Shown here: positions 56,281 through 64,000 of the stretch, in pieces
Layout: each line of letters starts with the position of its first letter
Position numbering within the stretch: the first letter of the stretch is position 1
Assembly (NCBI GenBank): GCA_033239525.1
Contig: BSYO01000009.1
Coordinates: 13,723,299 to 13,787,298, forward strand
DNA length: 64,000 bases
Direction of reading: 5' to 3'
Source: Nepenthes gracilis
Lineage: Eukaryota > Streptophyta > Magnoliopsida > Caryophyllales > Nepenthaceae
Notes under the pieces: model-generated
Seen by the model: only the letters and a program-made list of their open reading frames with translations
Told to the model about the DNA's origin: nothing
Database searches by the model: none
Made by a program: the position numbers and the translations under genes

Positions 56281-57073
56281 CAACTATTGAAACCATTTCC
56301 TGGGGTCACCTTATTAATAAGGTGAATTGAGTATGCCTCGGAGTTAAGGAGACGTCCCCGAGCACATTTATTGAATCCATTCCGACACAGTGCCGTGGAC
56401 TACACGCTCCAATGGATGCCCGTGTATATTGAAGGCCTCATGGGTGGGTCCATCCTGGCGATTCTATGCCTCGTTATCGATTCTGGAATGAGAAATTATA
56501 CGGAGAGATTATATGTATACATATATACCCCACAAATCATAATCTCCACAATCCTCTCAACCAATCACGCTGTCCTATCCGCAGCTAATTGCATCTCGTC
56601 TTCCATCTCCAATCACTGTCCTACGTAATCTCCTCTTCTCCAGTCGCTATCCTGTTCTCCAAACACGCTCGCGTCTTCTTCTCGTTATTCGTTCCAGCCA
56701 ATTTGTTATTGCTTAATTTGATAGCTCCCAGCCCCCTTTACACAGTGACACTCCACTCATTTCGAATTTTTAATAATTCATCCTCTCTCTCACTATATAT
56801 CTCTGCATAAATGTATACATTCATATATACACGCGAAAAGACTTAATTTACAAGCTACACAAGCTTGGCACTAATGACCCACCTATTTATTCATTTAGAG
56901 CTTCCATCTACTAGCTAATAAATATTTGCAACTAGCCCTTCAACAAAGTGGCACTAACTCACATTAATATATATATATAACAATTTTAGTCAAAATTTTC
57001 AAAATTAAAAATATTTACTCAAGTTTACTTTCCCTCAAACCCCTCTAATTCCTGTTTCGTAATCCTAAGAGGT
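56281..57073. other. Less AT-rich segment with promoter-like look, function unknown
   Basis: Starts with an 18-bp perfect palindrome (56307-56324). From about 56340 to 56780 the sequence is much less AT-rich, with several CCAATCA and ATCACTGTCCTA-type repeats (56560-56640). It ends with TCACTATATATCTCTGC near 56783, which could be a TATA box. An 85-codon frame (56371-56628) has no recognisable domain. It may be a low-copy remnant of a gene upstream region, but nothing proves it. Confidence 0.35.
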
Positions 57074-57425
57074 ATGGCGAACATGGCCGATGGCCCTGCA
57101 TCATCTGAGCTGCCTCCTATGCCAGCAGACTCCTCACCGTTTGGTGGAGGAGCGGACCTCCTGACTTCAGTTCTCTAGGAGTTGAAACCCTCGTTGGAGG
57201 TGCTATGAGCTCCGTCAGCACATTCTCATTCCTCATTGTCTACTCAATTAGTAGCTAGATTCAAATATTACATTGACAAGATTGATAATATTGAGGATGG
57301 TGCTTCGAAGAATGAAGGACATGTGCCTAGCAAAGTGGTTGATTGAAATTTGTGTTTGGTTATGAGTCAGTCTCCTGTAGACCCATACCCATTTTACGTG
57401 TCATTTGGTAGTTCGAATGAGATCA
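57074..57425 (+). pseudogene. Short disrupted reading frame, unidentified
   Basis: From the ATG at 57074 a single frame reads MANMADGPASSELPPMPAD and onward with coding-like composition for about 115 codons. It is interrupted by three in-frame stops (about 57176, 57206 and 57344), and a fourth ends it at 57428. Residues such as 'TQLVARFKYYIDKIDNIEDG' look protein-like. I do not recognise a family. It sits directly before copia J and could be the 5' end of a gene or gag broken by decay. Confidence 0.3.
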
Positions 57426-57439
57426 CATAGATATCATAC

Positions 57440-58113
57440 TGATATTATAAATTTTTTAAATTAAAAGAGATTTGATTCTCTTTGATTAGGAAAGATTTTA
57501 ATTATATTATTTTTTAATTTAGAGATATCATTTATTAGGAAAGATTTTTAGAGATTATTTTCTAATTTAAAGATATTATTGATTCAAAAATTATATATTT
57601 TTTTATAATTAACTTAAGGTAAAAATTCTATATAAATGGGCCTAAATCTTATGTTGGAGATAAGCAATCAAGCATTTAAGCAATCATTCATGAGTTGAAT
57701 GAAAAAAAAAAAGAGAAAGAAAAAAAATAGAGAAGATAAAAATTTGAGCATCCGATAGAGTGTATAATCATATTTTAATCTCTACCAATTTTGGATACGC
57801 TATTTTTTGAGTTACAAAGAGCGTCTTTATGGGCCATATTTCTACTCTTATATTTATTGTTGCATGATATATTTGTTGCAAGATATATAGTCCTTATATT
57901 TATGATATTTGTATAACCAGCACTTTTATAGTGGATTTATTCAGATGTGTCATCCCATAATTTATTTCTCGTATTCTTAAGAGGATTTTTCACATTAAAA
58001 ATCATTATATATTATTATATTTATTATATTCATAAGTTTGGTAGTTGATGGCTAACGGGGTGTTTGGGTTTTGTTCTATACACTTGGTTGTATATCCTGG
58101 TTAAACCTCAACA
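57440..58113 (+). repeat. Element J 5' LTR (copia)
   Basis: Starts TGATATTATAA and ends CCTCAACA, followed by the primer-binding site. It contains a TATA box at 57629-57637 (TATATAAAT) and a transcript-leader-like stretch after it. The 5' edge is inferred from the TG and the change in composition. The other LTR is outside the window. Confidence 0.65.
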
Positions 58114-58158
58114 AGTGGTATTGAAGAGAGGTTGTAAAACTTTAATTTGACGGCATCA

Positions 58159-58930
58159 ATGTCGAGGAGTTTGTTACTCTGTGTTGAGCAGTTTAATAGG
58201 TAAAATAGTTTTATTCTTTGGCAAAAAAAGGTGAGTAATATTTTGATCCAAAAAAGAATGATAATAGCATTTTGAAGTAAGGAAGATAAGTCGGAGAATA
58301 TGACAGAGGAGGAGTGGCAAGATAATAAGAATTTTGCTAATTGTATGATCAAATTATATCTCGCAGATAATACTTTTCAAGAGGTCATTGGTTTGTTAGA
58401 TTCAGCGGAGGTTTTGATGAAACTTGAGAGTCAACATAAGTCTAAGTCCTTAATAATGAGGTTACATGTGAAGAAAAAATTCTATTGCCTGTATTTATCT
58501 TAAGGGGAAGCTTTAAAAAACATTTAGGTGAGTTCAATCGAATTTTAATACAAATGTCAGCACTTGATGAGAAGATCAATGAGGAAGATAAGGTGTTGGT
58601 ATTGTTGATTTTTTCGTCGGCAACATGCGGTCATATTGTCACAAAGTTATTGTTTAAAAATGACCCATTCAAGTTGGATGAAGTCATTGTTTCTTTTCTT
58701 ATGAATGAGTCAATATGGAAGGAAAGTGTTGAGAATTCAAAGGAGTTGAGTTTCTTGGTATCTACTAGTGGCTAGGGATACAAGAGTTCGAGGGACCGAG
58801 CCGACAAATTAGAAAGGAGCAACAATCAAACTAAGTTTTAAGAAATAGAGTGCTTTCAATGTGGCTAGAAGGGCCATATGAAGCGGTATTGTCTCAAGAG
58901 CAAGTAAGAGAATGAGGGTAGAGGCAAGTG
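58159..58930 (+). pseudogene. gag: Element J gag (UBN2 type) with zinc knuckle
   Basis: Start ATG at 58159. Recognisable blocks are 'FILWQKKVSNILIQKRMI' near 58210, 'MTEEEWQDNKNFANCMIKL' from 58300, 'KKFYCLYLS' near 58475, 'HLGEFNRILIQMSALDEKI' from about 58520 and 'FKLDEVIVSFLMNE' near 58670. This order matches the UBN2 domain of copia gag. The zinc knuckle CFQCG*KGHMKRYC is at 58851-58892 with a TAG inside. Stops and a frameshift near 58500 break it. Confidence 0.75.
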
Positions 58931-59029
58931 TCAAGAGAGGGAGGATCTTGATGATGATGATTGGGCCTCTATAGCTTTTTACGGAGACCTTCTAGTTGTC
59001 TAGCAGGGAAGACACCGAGCTTTCTAAGC

Positions 59030-59265
59030 CAGGAGATGAATTACGTGATAGATAGTGGTTCTTCACTTTATGCGACATTGATGAAGTCTCTTTTCACTAG
59101 GTATACACCCGGGGACTATGGGTGTTGAAGATTGGTAACGATGGTTCGTTAAGGGTTGTTGGCATTGACAATGTTAGCTTGTAGATAAGTAACGGAATGA
59201 AACTCGTGTTAAAAGAGGTGAGATATACTCCAAATTTGCGGTTGAATGTGATTTCAATCGGGGTA
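59030..59265 (+). pseudogene. pol: Element J protease, truncated
   Basis: Begins with the retropepsin motif VIDSGSS (DSG at 59050-59058). It continues through 'FTRYTPGDYG' and ends with the 'LNVISIG' end block just before LTR I1. One frameshift and stops are visible. Confidence 0.7.
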
Positions 59266-60212
59266 TGTGACGGAGCGGCCATATTCCACCATATATGACT
59301 TCCGTCAAATTATTGTACTTATACCGTATTAAAATGAACTCAGGTAAAAAGATATACATATATATATGTATATACTTATAGGGGTGCACTTAAATATTTC
59401 TTTTATTTTACATCGCGTGCACGGGATCGCATAAGGCCGAAGCTCCTAAGTCCGCCTGATCAAGTGGGTCGATTGAACTAGGTCTGTTAACACCTTGACC
59501 GTCCAAGGATTTTAGGTCGGTCGGCTAGACACATGAGTCCAGAAACAAATTGAGATGTCATTAGGAATCACAAATTCTTCCCAACAGAAATTTTGCGGAA
59601 GCGCATAATTCACCCATTAATTAATATAACATAATCGTTTTACAAAATTTCCCAAGAGATTCAAAAAAGATTTACATCAATATTGCTCATCCACTGTAAC
59701 TTAATTCTCGATTAGTCTTCTGCCTAATTGGTCTCTCATGCTTCATTCTTTCTTGTCCAACAAAAACTCATCATTGTCTGAAAGAAAACAAAGAAGGAGT
59801 GAGCAGAAGTTCAACAAGGTACCCATATGCAAAAGTCATGCATAATCATAAACAGGGTAAAAACAGACAAAACGTAATGAAGGCGATTATGCATGCAGGT
59901 CGTGAAACAATGCCGGAGTCAATTTCATAAAAACATGTGCCAAAGTCATTTTCATGCAAATTGGTTTCCAAAACATGCTTCTATTTTCAAATTCGTTTCC
60001 GTAAAAAATTGGCTACAATTAAGGTCCATAGCTCTTGACCAACCAAAATGGCTTCATTTAAGGTCCGTAACTCTTAACCAATATATCTCAAATAACAGCT
60101 ACATTTAAGGTATGCATCTCTCGACCCTCTAAATAATCAAATCCCATAAACGGCTACAATTAAGGTTCGTAACTTTTGACCAACAAAACGGCTACATTTA
60201 AAGTCCGTAACT
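59266..60212 (-). repeat. LTR fragment I1 (gypsy)
   Basis: On the plus strand it begins TGTGACGGAGCGGCC. Its order of blocks (start, GAGTGAGCAGAA block near 59800, tandem array) repeats in I2. It stops at 60212, where the I2 start (TGTGACGGACCG) follows. It is either an LTR into which I2 inserted or part of a tandem LTR pair. Confidence 0.6.
60015..60212. repeat. Tandem array in I1, theme GGCTACATTTAAGGTCCGTA
   Basis: Five imperfect units of 35-55 bp, each with CTACA(A/T)TTAAGGTYCRTA and CTCTTGACCAA. Confidence 0.85.
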
Positions 60213-61034
60213 TGTGACGGACCGAATTATTTTCCTGGAATAACCTCCGTCAATGGTAACATAACCAAGGTCCATAATTAATAAAAATGGATTTTACAGA
60301 ATTTTCGGCAGAATCCCCTCTGCAACTGGACGAAAACCAAAAATACAACCTACTCAACAATAACCTGTACAAGCACATATCTATCCGAAAAGTCAACATT
60401 CTGGCCTATAACACAACACATAGGATCATAATTCTGCCATATCCATGGCTCTAACACGGTACTCCTATCCACCGCATTGGGTCTAGAGAGATGTCATCTA
60501 ATAAATAAAGCCCAAAATATCAACATAAACGCGGAAATGTAACTAAATCATCAATATATGCGGAAGCATAACGAAACCATCATGTAATAACAAGCCACAT
60601 TAATCCATGAATGGCTGTTTACATTCTATTACAATAAAACATGACCAAATTTTTAAGCCTTCGACATCCAGCTAATTACTTCAGGTAAGTCCTTCTTCTT
60701 ACTCTAGCTATCAGGTGTCGGCTAAGTGTTCTCATCTGGAAGGAAAAACAGTAAGAGTGAGCGTACAACTTAGCAAATGTAATAATATCACTAACTATCA
60801 TAGATAAAAGTAAAAGCAATAATTTGAAGGGGAGGAAACATGTATTCTCATAATCATGAATCATGAAAGGAAACAGGGGACATCTAGGATCATTAGATTC
60901 ACCATGTTGCATCGACTACGCATTATTCATTTTTATCATTTACATTATCTTTTCAGACCCGAACTAGTAAGTCGTACTAACCATTGATGTGAGAGGACGA
61001 GGAAAGGAATGTGTATGCCATATATTCTAAGGCC

Positions 61035-61140
61035 AGCTACATTTTAGGTTTGCAGCACCCGACCATCGGCTACATTTTAGGTCTGCAGTACTCGACCATC
61101 GGCTACATTTTAGGCCTGCAGGATTTGGCCAACTCAATCG
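61035..61140. repeat. Tandem array in I2, theme GGCTACATTTTAGGTCTGCAG
   Basis: Three adjacent units of about 35-40 bp: GGCTACATTTTAGG followed by (T/C)(T/C)TGCAG and a CCGACCATC-like end. Similar theme to the I1 array. Confidence 0.85.
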
Positions 61141-62410
61141 CCCCATATCCCCCAGAGACCAGGGTGATTCTCGTTCTTTCACAATAGCATCCTAAAGCGT
61201 ACCTTGAACATCACCCACCCACAGGAGCGGCCGGAGTATTCCTTGGGTTTCCACCGTGATGTACATGGTAAGCTAAAGGGTACTACCCCTATGATCCATG
61301 GTTCTAGTTTCAAGATTAGTGTTAATCCTTTAGAGGGGAATCCACCATTTGCCATATACATTCTCAAATCGAAAAATCACATTCCTATCACATGTCTCCA
61401 TCCGGGAGACCAAATCCACACATATCTCCATCTTGGAGATCATTCCATCACATAGCACTTTGTGGATTCCCATTCACTTACTTGCTCGGTTCTCATCTTC
61501 CTGTGGGACTCAATCCCTTTTTGCAATTCAAACCAAGTTCATGAGGGACTTTAGAATTTCTTACCTTCATTAGTCAAATATCGACTTAGAAGCTTCCGGG
61601 ACTCTTTCCCGTTGCTTCTGGCACATGGATACATATTTTTGGAGCTTACATTACATTTGAACAATTAGACATCACTTTCATCACAATTAAACGATGGCAA
61701 GGCATGTAAATTTCCCATTTCATTCCGAGTGAACAGTGTCAGGCCTCTTTTTGAGCATCTAAACGCCACAAACAGTTCGATACCTGTGAGATTGAACGTC
61801 CGGTTGATACATATTCACAATTGGAACATGATGATTCTTATTTTGAGTTCGATTCAACATAATACGAAGGTGGAAGCATGCAATTTTTCCATTCAATTTC
61901 GGATGAACAGTGTTAGGGTTAATTTAGAGGGTTCGAACGCCGCGAACGGGTTGAAACATGTGAGATTGAACTTGTGGCCGACATACGTGCATCATTGGGA
62001 CGTGGGGATTCACATTTTGGGGTCAATTTCATGATACACGGAATGAAAATGGGAAATCCCCAATTTCGTGTGTAAGGGTTTTGGTGAAACAAGACCGGTG
62101 AATCGGACAACGATTCGAACAAATAACTACATATTCCTTCATCATTAGTCTTGGGTTTCATGATTCTAAAATTCATAGCGGGTATCGACACCAAAATACC
62201 CAATAAAATCAAGCAAAATATCGAAAGAGAACGAGAAGTGCGTATGAGAACACTTGCCTCGACGCGTGCTATCACATTTATAACTAGTTCTCGGACGGAT
62301 TCGGACTCCACGGGCTTGATCTCCTCCTTTCTCTCTCTAGAATCGGTGCTCTTTCTCTCTCTAGAAGGGTTTGGTTCGTGGGAAATGAGAAAACACGAAA
62401 CAAGTTGGGC

Positions 62411-62420
62411 GTTTATAATC
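62411..62420 (-). promoter_or_regulatory. Probable TATA box of LTR I2
   Basis: The minus strand reads GATTATAAAC, directly downstream of the CTCGAGCACC-rich GC repeats (62428-62640). Position and motif match E. Confidence 0.5.
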
Positions 62421-62424
62421 GTCG

Positions 62425-62645
62425 GGTGCTCGAGCACCAGGCGAGCGAGCGGCGAGCGCGGCCTCGCTGCCGGCCTGTGCTCAAGCGCGCACAGGCGCTC
62501 AGCGGGTGGGGGAGCTACTGGTTTTTGGCGCTTGAGCTCAGCTCGAGCGCACAGCAGGCGCAGCCTGCTGCTTGCGACACTGCATTTTGCGCTCGAGCCT
62601 ATACTTGAGCGCACAGCAGGCGTAATCCGCTGGCAGCGCTTCAAC
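62425..62645. repeat. GC-rich CTCGAG/CGCTCGAG repeats upstream of the I2 TATA box
   Basis: Repeated dyad phrases: GTGCTCGAGCACC, CTCAAGCGCGCACAGGCGCTC, CTCGAGCGCACAGCAGGCG and GCGCTCGAGCC, in units of about 60-70 bp. This is the GC-richest tract in the window. Confidence 0.85.
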
Positions 62646-62772
62646 AGTCCATAGCCCGATTTTTTCGATTTTTCTTCCGATACACATACTTATTCATCTC
62701 ATAGGTATTGTATTGATCATTAGCATATAGATTACCTCATCTTTATTATGTTTTTATACCCGGAACCTCACA

Positions 62773-64000
62773 ACTCTCCCCCACTTATAAAAATTTCGTC
62801 CTCGAAATTTAACGAGTCCCGAATTCCAAATCAAGGGTGAACTCTCTCATATTCTGAAATCATTTCCTCAGACGATGATTATTATAAGAACCTCAAGCAT
62901 TTGAATCGTTCTAATCTTTATCACAAAACCAATTCTTAGCCTCCTAGAACGACTAAACCCAAACACGTACTAATTTTCTCAACCGTCGATACAAGGTAGA
63001 CTTCATATCGATCCCCCGAATTTCAAAAGCGACCTAAAAATAATGCTGGCCATGCCTCCAACTTAATCCGATACTTCAAACAAATCTAATGAACTTCCAC
63101 TTCAATTCATTCCAAGCTTCGAAGGAACTCGACCACAAGGGTCCTCATCCTTATTCAGAAATCTCTGGGCCATGGGCCCACAACGCTTCCGCTGCGCTAC
63201 TCTGATAAATTATCTAACCACAAATCATCCTACCAAAATGTCACCGCTACGTCAAATTCAACTTGACGTCCCAAAGATTCACTGATCAAGTTTTACTAAA
63301 GTTTTGATACAAACTTTAAATCACAATCAAACTTTAAAGCCGGAATAATTTACATTCACGTCATTTCATTGGTAAATTGACAAACCGATATATCCCGCCC
63401 AAAATACGCTGCCCATATCACACCCCCAGTATATACGGCAACCTAGATTAGAACAATTTTAGGATAATCATACTATGAAGATGAATCTCACAATCATCCA
63501 ACTACAACCACATTCAGGATTACAATCGTAAGGATCACCCAAAGATTCGACATAGCTTCCGATCATCCTTCCCATAACATCAGAATCCGGTTACTAAGTA
63601 ACCTCAGAATCCCGTTGGCATACCAATGAGCCAACTAATCCAATCCAAACACATCTTCTATGATTAAGACATGTGGGTCGCTCTAATTGCCTTGAAATAA
63701 AACCATAAGAACTTCATATTTCATAAATTCATAGCTCCCATACATCGAATACGATTCTGCCTCCTAAACTAAGAACAGGGCATTCTATCACCCAATCATT
63801 TGGACTTACTCATGACCTACCTTTAACATCTCCTATGAAACTTCGATGACATATTATGTCTAAAGACTCGCAGCATCAATTGTCAGCATTGATGTCCGCT
63901 TTCCTTAAGAGGCACGGAGGTTCAACTTCCCAATCTTTAAACAAATAAATCCACACGTAATCTCATATGATCGTCTTTTCCTTAGTGATACAACTATTAT
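62773..64000 (-). pseudogene. pol: Internal region of the I2 element: polypurine tract and integrase end, continuing off window
   Basis: On the minus strand, from the LTR inward: the EE...YERVHP end block (62890-62820) with a frameshift, 'SRSRRLRIGFVIKIRT' (about 62960-62900), 'VYLVSTVEKIST' (about 63015-62970), 'RIKLEAWPALFLGRF' (about 63080-63040) and 'ELKWKFIRF' (about 63115-63090), then a tRNA-like segment, then the 'RQVEFDVAVTFW' block (about 63260-63225). These match, in order, the end of gypsy integrase with its chromodomain-like tail. Stops are frequent. Beyond 63300 the minus strand should hold the integrase core; I read only weak traces before the window ends. Confidence 0.65.
63160..63206 (-). 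pseudogene. Initiator tRNA-Met-like segment (5' 47 nt) inside integrase
   Basis: The minus strand begins ATCAGAGTAGCGCAGCGGAA and continues GCGTTGTGGGCCCATGGCCCAG (shown in two parts of 20 and 22, the second shortened here to GCGTTGTGGGCCCATGGC). This equals the 5' half of plant initiator tRNA-Met apart from about five bases: D arm, anticodon CAT and most of the anticodon stem. The two A after the anticodon are GG here. The T arm and acceptor 3' strand are not clearly present, so it is not a working tRNA gene. Confidence 0.7.

Larger units (their letters stand above)
57440..59265 (+). mobile_element. Element J: copia retrotransposon, interrupted at 59266
   Basis: LTR, primer-binding site (TGGTATTGAAGAG at 58116-58128, decayed from TGGTATCAGAG), gag and the beginning of protease. 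All reading is in one direction with a few stops. The rest of pol is absent at the start of LTR I1 and may continue beyond the right edge of the window. Confidence 0.75.
60213..62772 (-). repeat. Gypsy LTR I2 (3' LTR of an element continuing right)
   Basis: A 2560-bp LTR, on the plus strand from TGTGACGGACCG to GGAACCTCACA. It is followed by the polypurine tract on the minus strand (TTATAAGTGGGGGAGAGT, 62773-62792). Its layout equals E: 'GAGATGTCATC' near 60490, 'GAGTGAGCGTACAACTTAGC' near 60757, a tandem array at 61030-61140, a TATA box at 62411-62420, then GC repeats. Frames inside it (including 241 and 167 codons at 61919-62654) overlap each other in the GC-rich part and are not genes. Confidence 0.82.

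Noticed and set aside
56371..56628. 85-codon plus-strand frame in the less AT-rich segment
   Set aside because: No domain is recognisable. The composition could equally be a gene upstream region.
61919..62654. Frames of 241 codons (minus) and 167 codons (plus) in LTR I2
   Set aside because: They cover the same GC-rich repeats on opposite strands inside an LTR. The openness reflects the lack of AT-rich stops.
63160..63206. Functional initiator tRNA-Met gene
   Set aside because: The T arm and acceptor 3' strand are not recognisable and the sequence lies within a decayed integrase.

Overview
This 64-kb window looks like repeat-rich heterochromatin from a flowering plant. It is AT-rich, I see no intact host gene, and almost every recognisable coding stretch belongs to a retrotransposon. 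The retroelement types are plant ones: Ty3/gypsy chromovirus-like elements (Tekay/Del-type 3' pol end), Ty1/copia elements with UBN2-type gag, a 5'-truncated LINE with a zf-RVT C-terminus, and initiator tRNA-Met primer-binding sites (TGGTATCAGAG type). Nearly all coding regions are broken by stops and frameshifts; the main long open frame is a 410-codon copia gag. All alignments were done by eye.

Most of the window (910-53713) can be read as one nested insertion stack, for which I use my own letters. D is a minus-strand gypsy element: 3' LTR 910-2170 plus 25934-26215, internal region 26216-35599, 5' LTR 35600-35736 plus 52259-53713. After insertions are removed its two LTRs measure about 1.54 and 1.59 kb, which supports the model. 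Four things sit inside D: A, a plus-strand gypsy element (2171-25928, TSD AATGA); E, a solo LTR (27915-30455, TSD ACAAA); a LINE (about 31725-34290); and F, a minus-strand gypsy element (35737-52253, TSD GTTGA/ATTGA). A contains H (4184-11390), a minus-strand copia array ordered LTR-internal-LTR-partial internal, and C (14658-22692, TSD CCCCA), a solo LTR split by a 5.4-kb insertion K that I cannot identify. F contains G (42166-50895), a plus-strand gypsy element whose 5' LTR has lost its start.

Right of the stack, 53714-57439 is mostly featureless AT-rich sequence with a 127-bp tandem duplication, a less AT-rich segment and a short disrupted reading frame. From 57440 a copia element J (LTR, PBS, gag, protease) is interrupted at 59266 by stacked gypsy LTRs I1 and I2. 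The internal region of I2 (minus strand, integrase end) runs off the window edge and contains a 47-nt initiator tRNA-Met-like segment.

The most interesting signals are: (i) GC-rich, CTCGAGCG-containing short repeats placed directly upstream of the TATA box in LTRs of several different families, copia and gypsy alike; (ii) element H, which has an intact gag, no pol, and an extra ORF resembling the 'putative plant transposon protein' family; (iii) the tRNA-like insertion in integrase; (iv) minisatellites at a comparable place in several LTRs; and (v) the four-level nest itself, whose paired LTRs preserve pre-insertion sites. I see no CRISPR array, rRNA, intact tRNA gene or working host operon.
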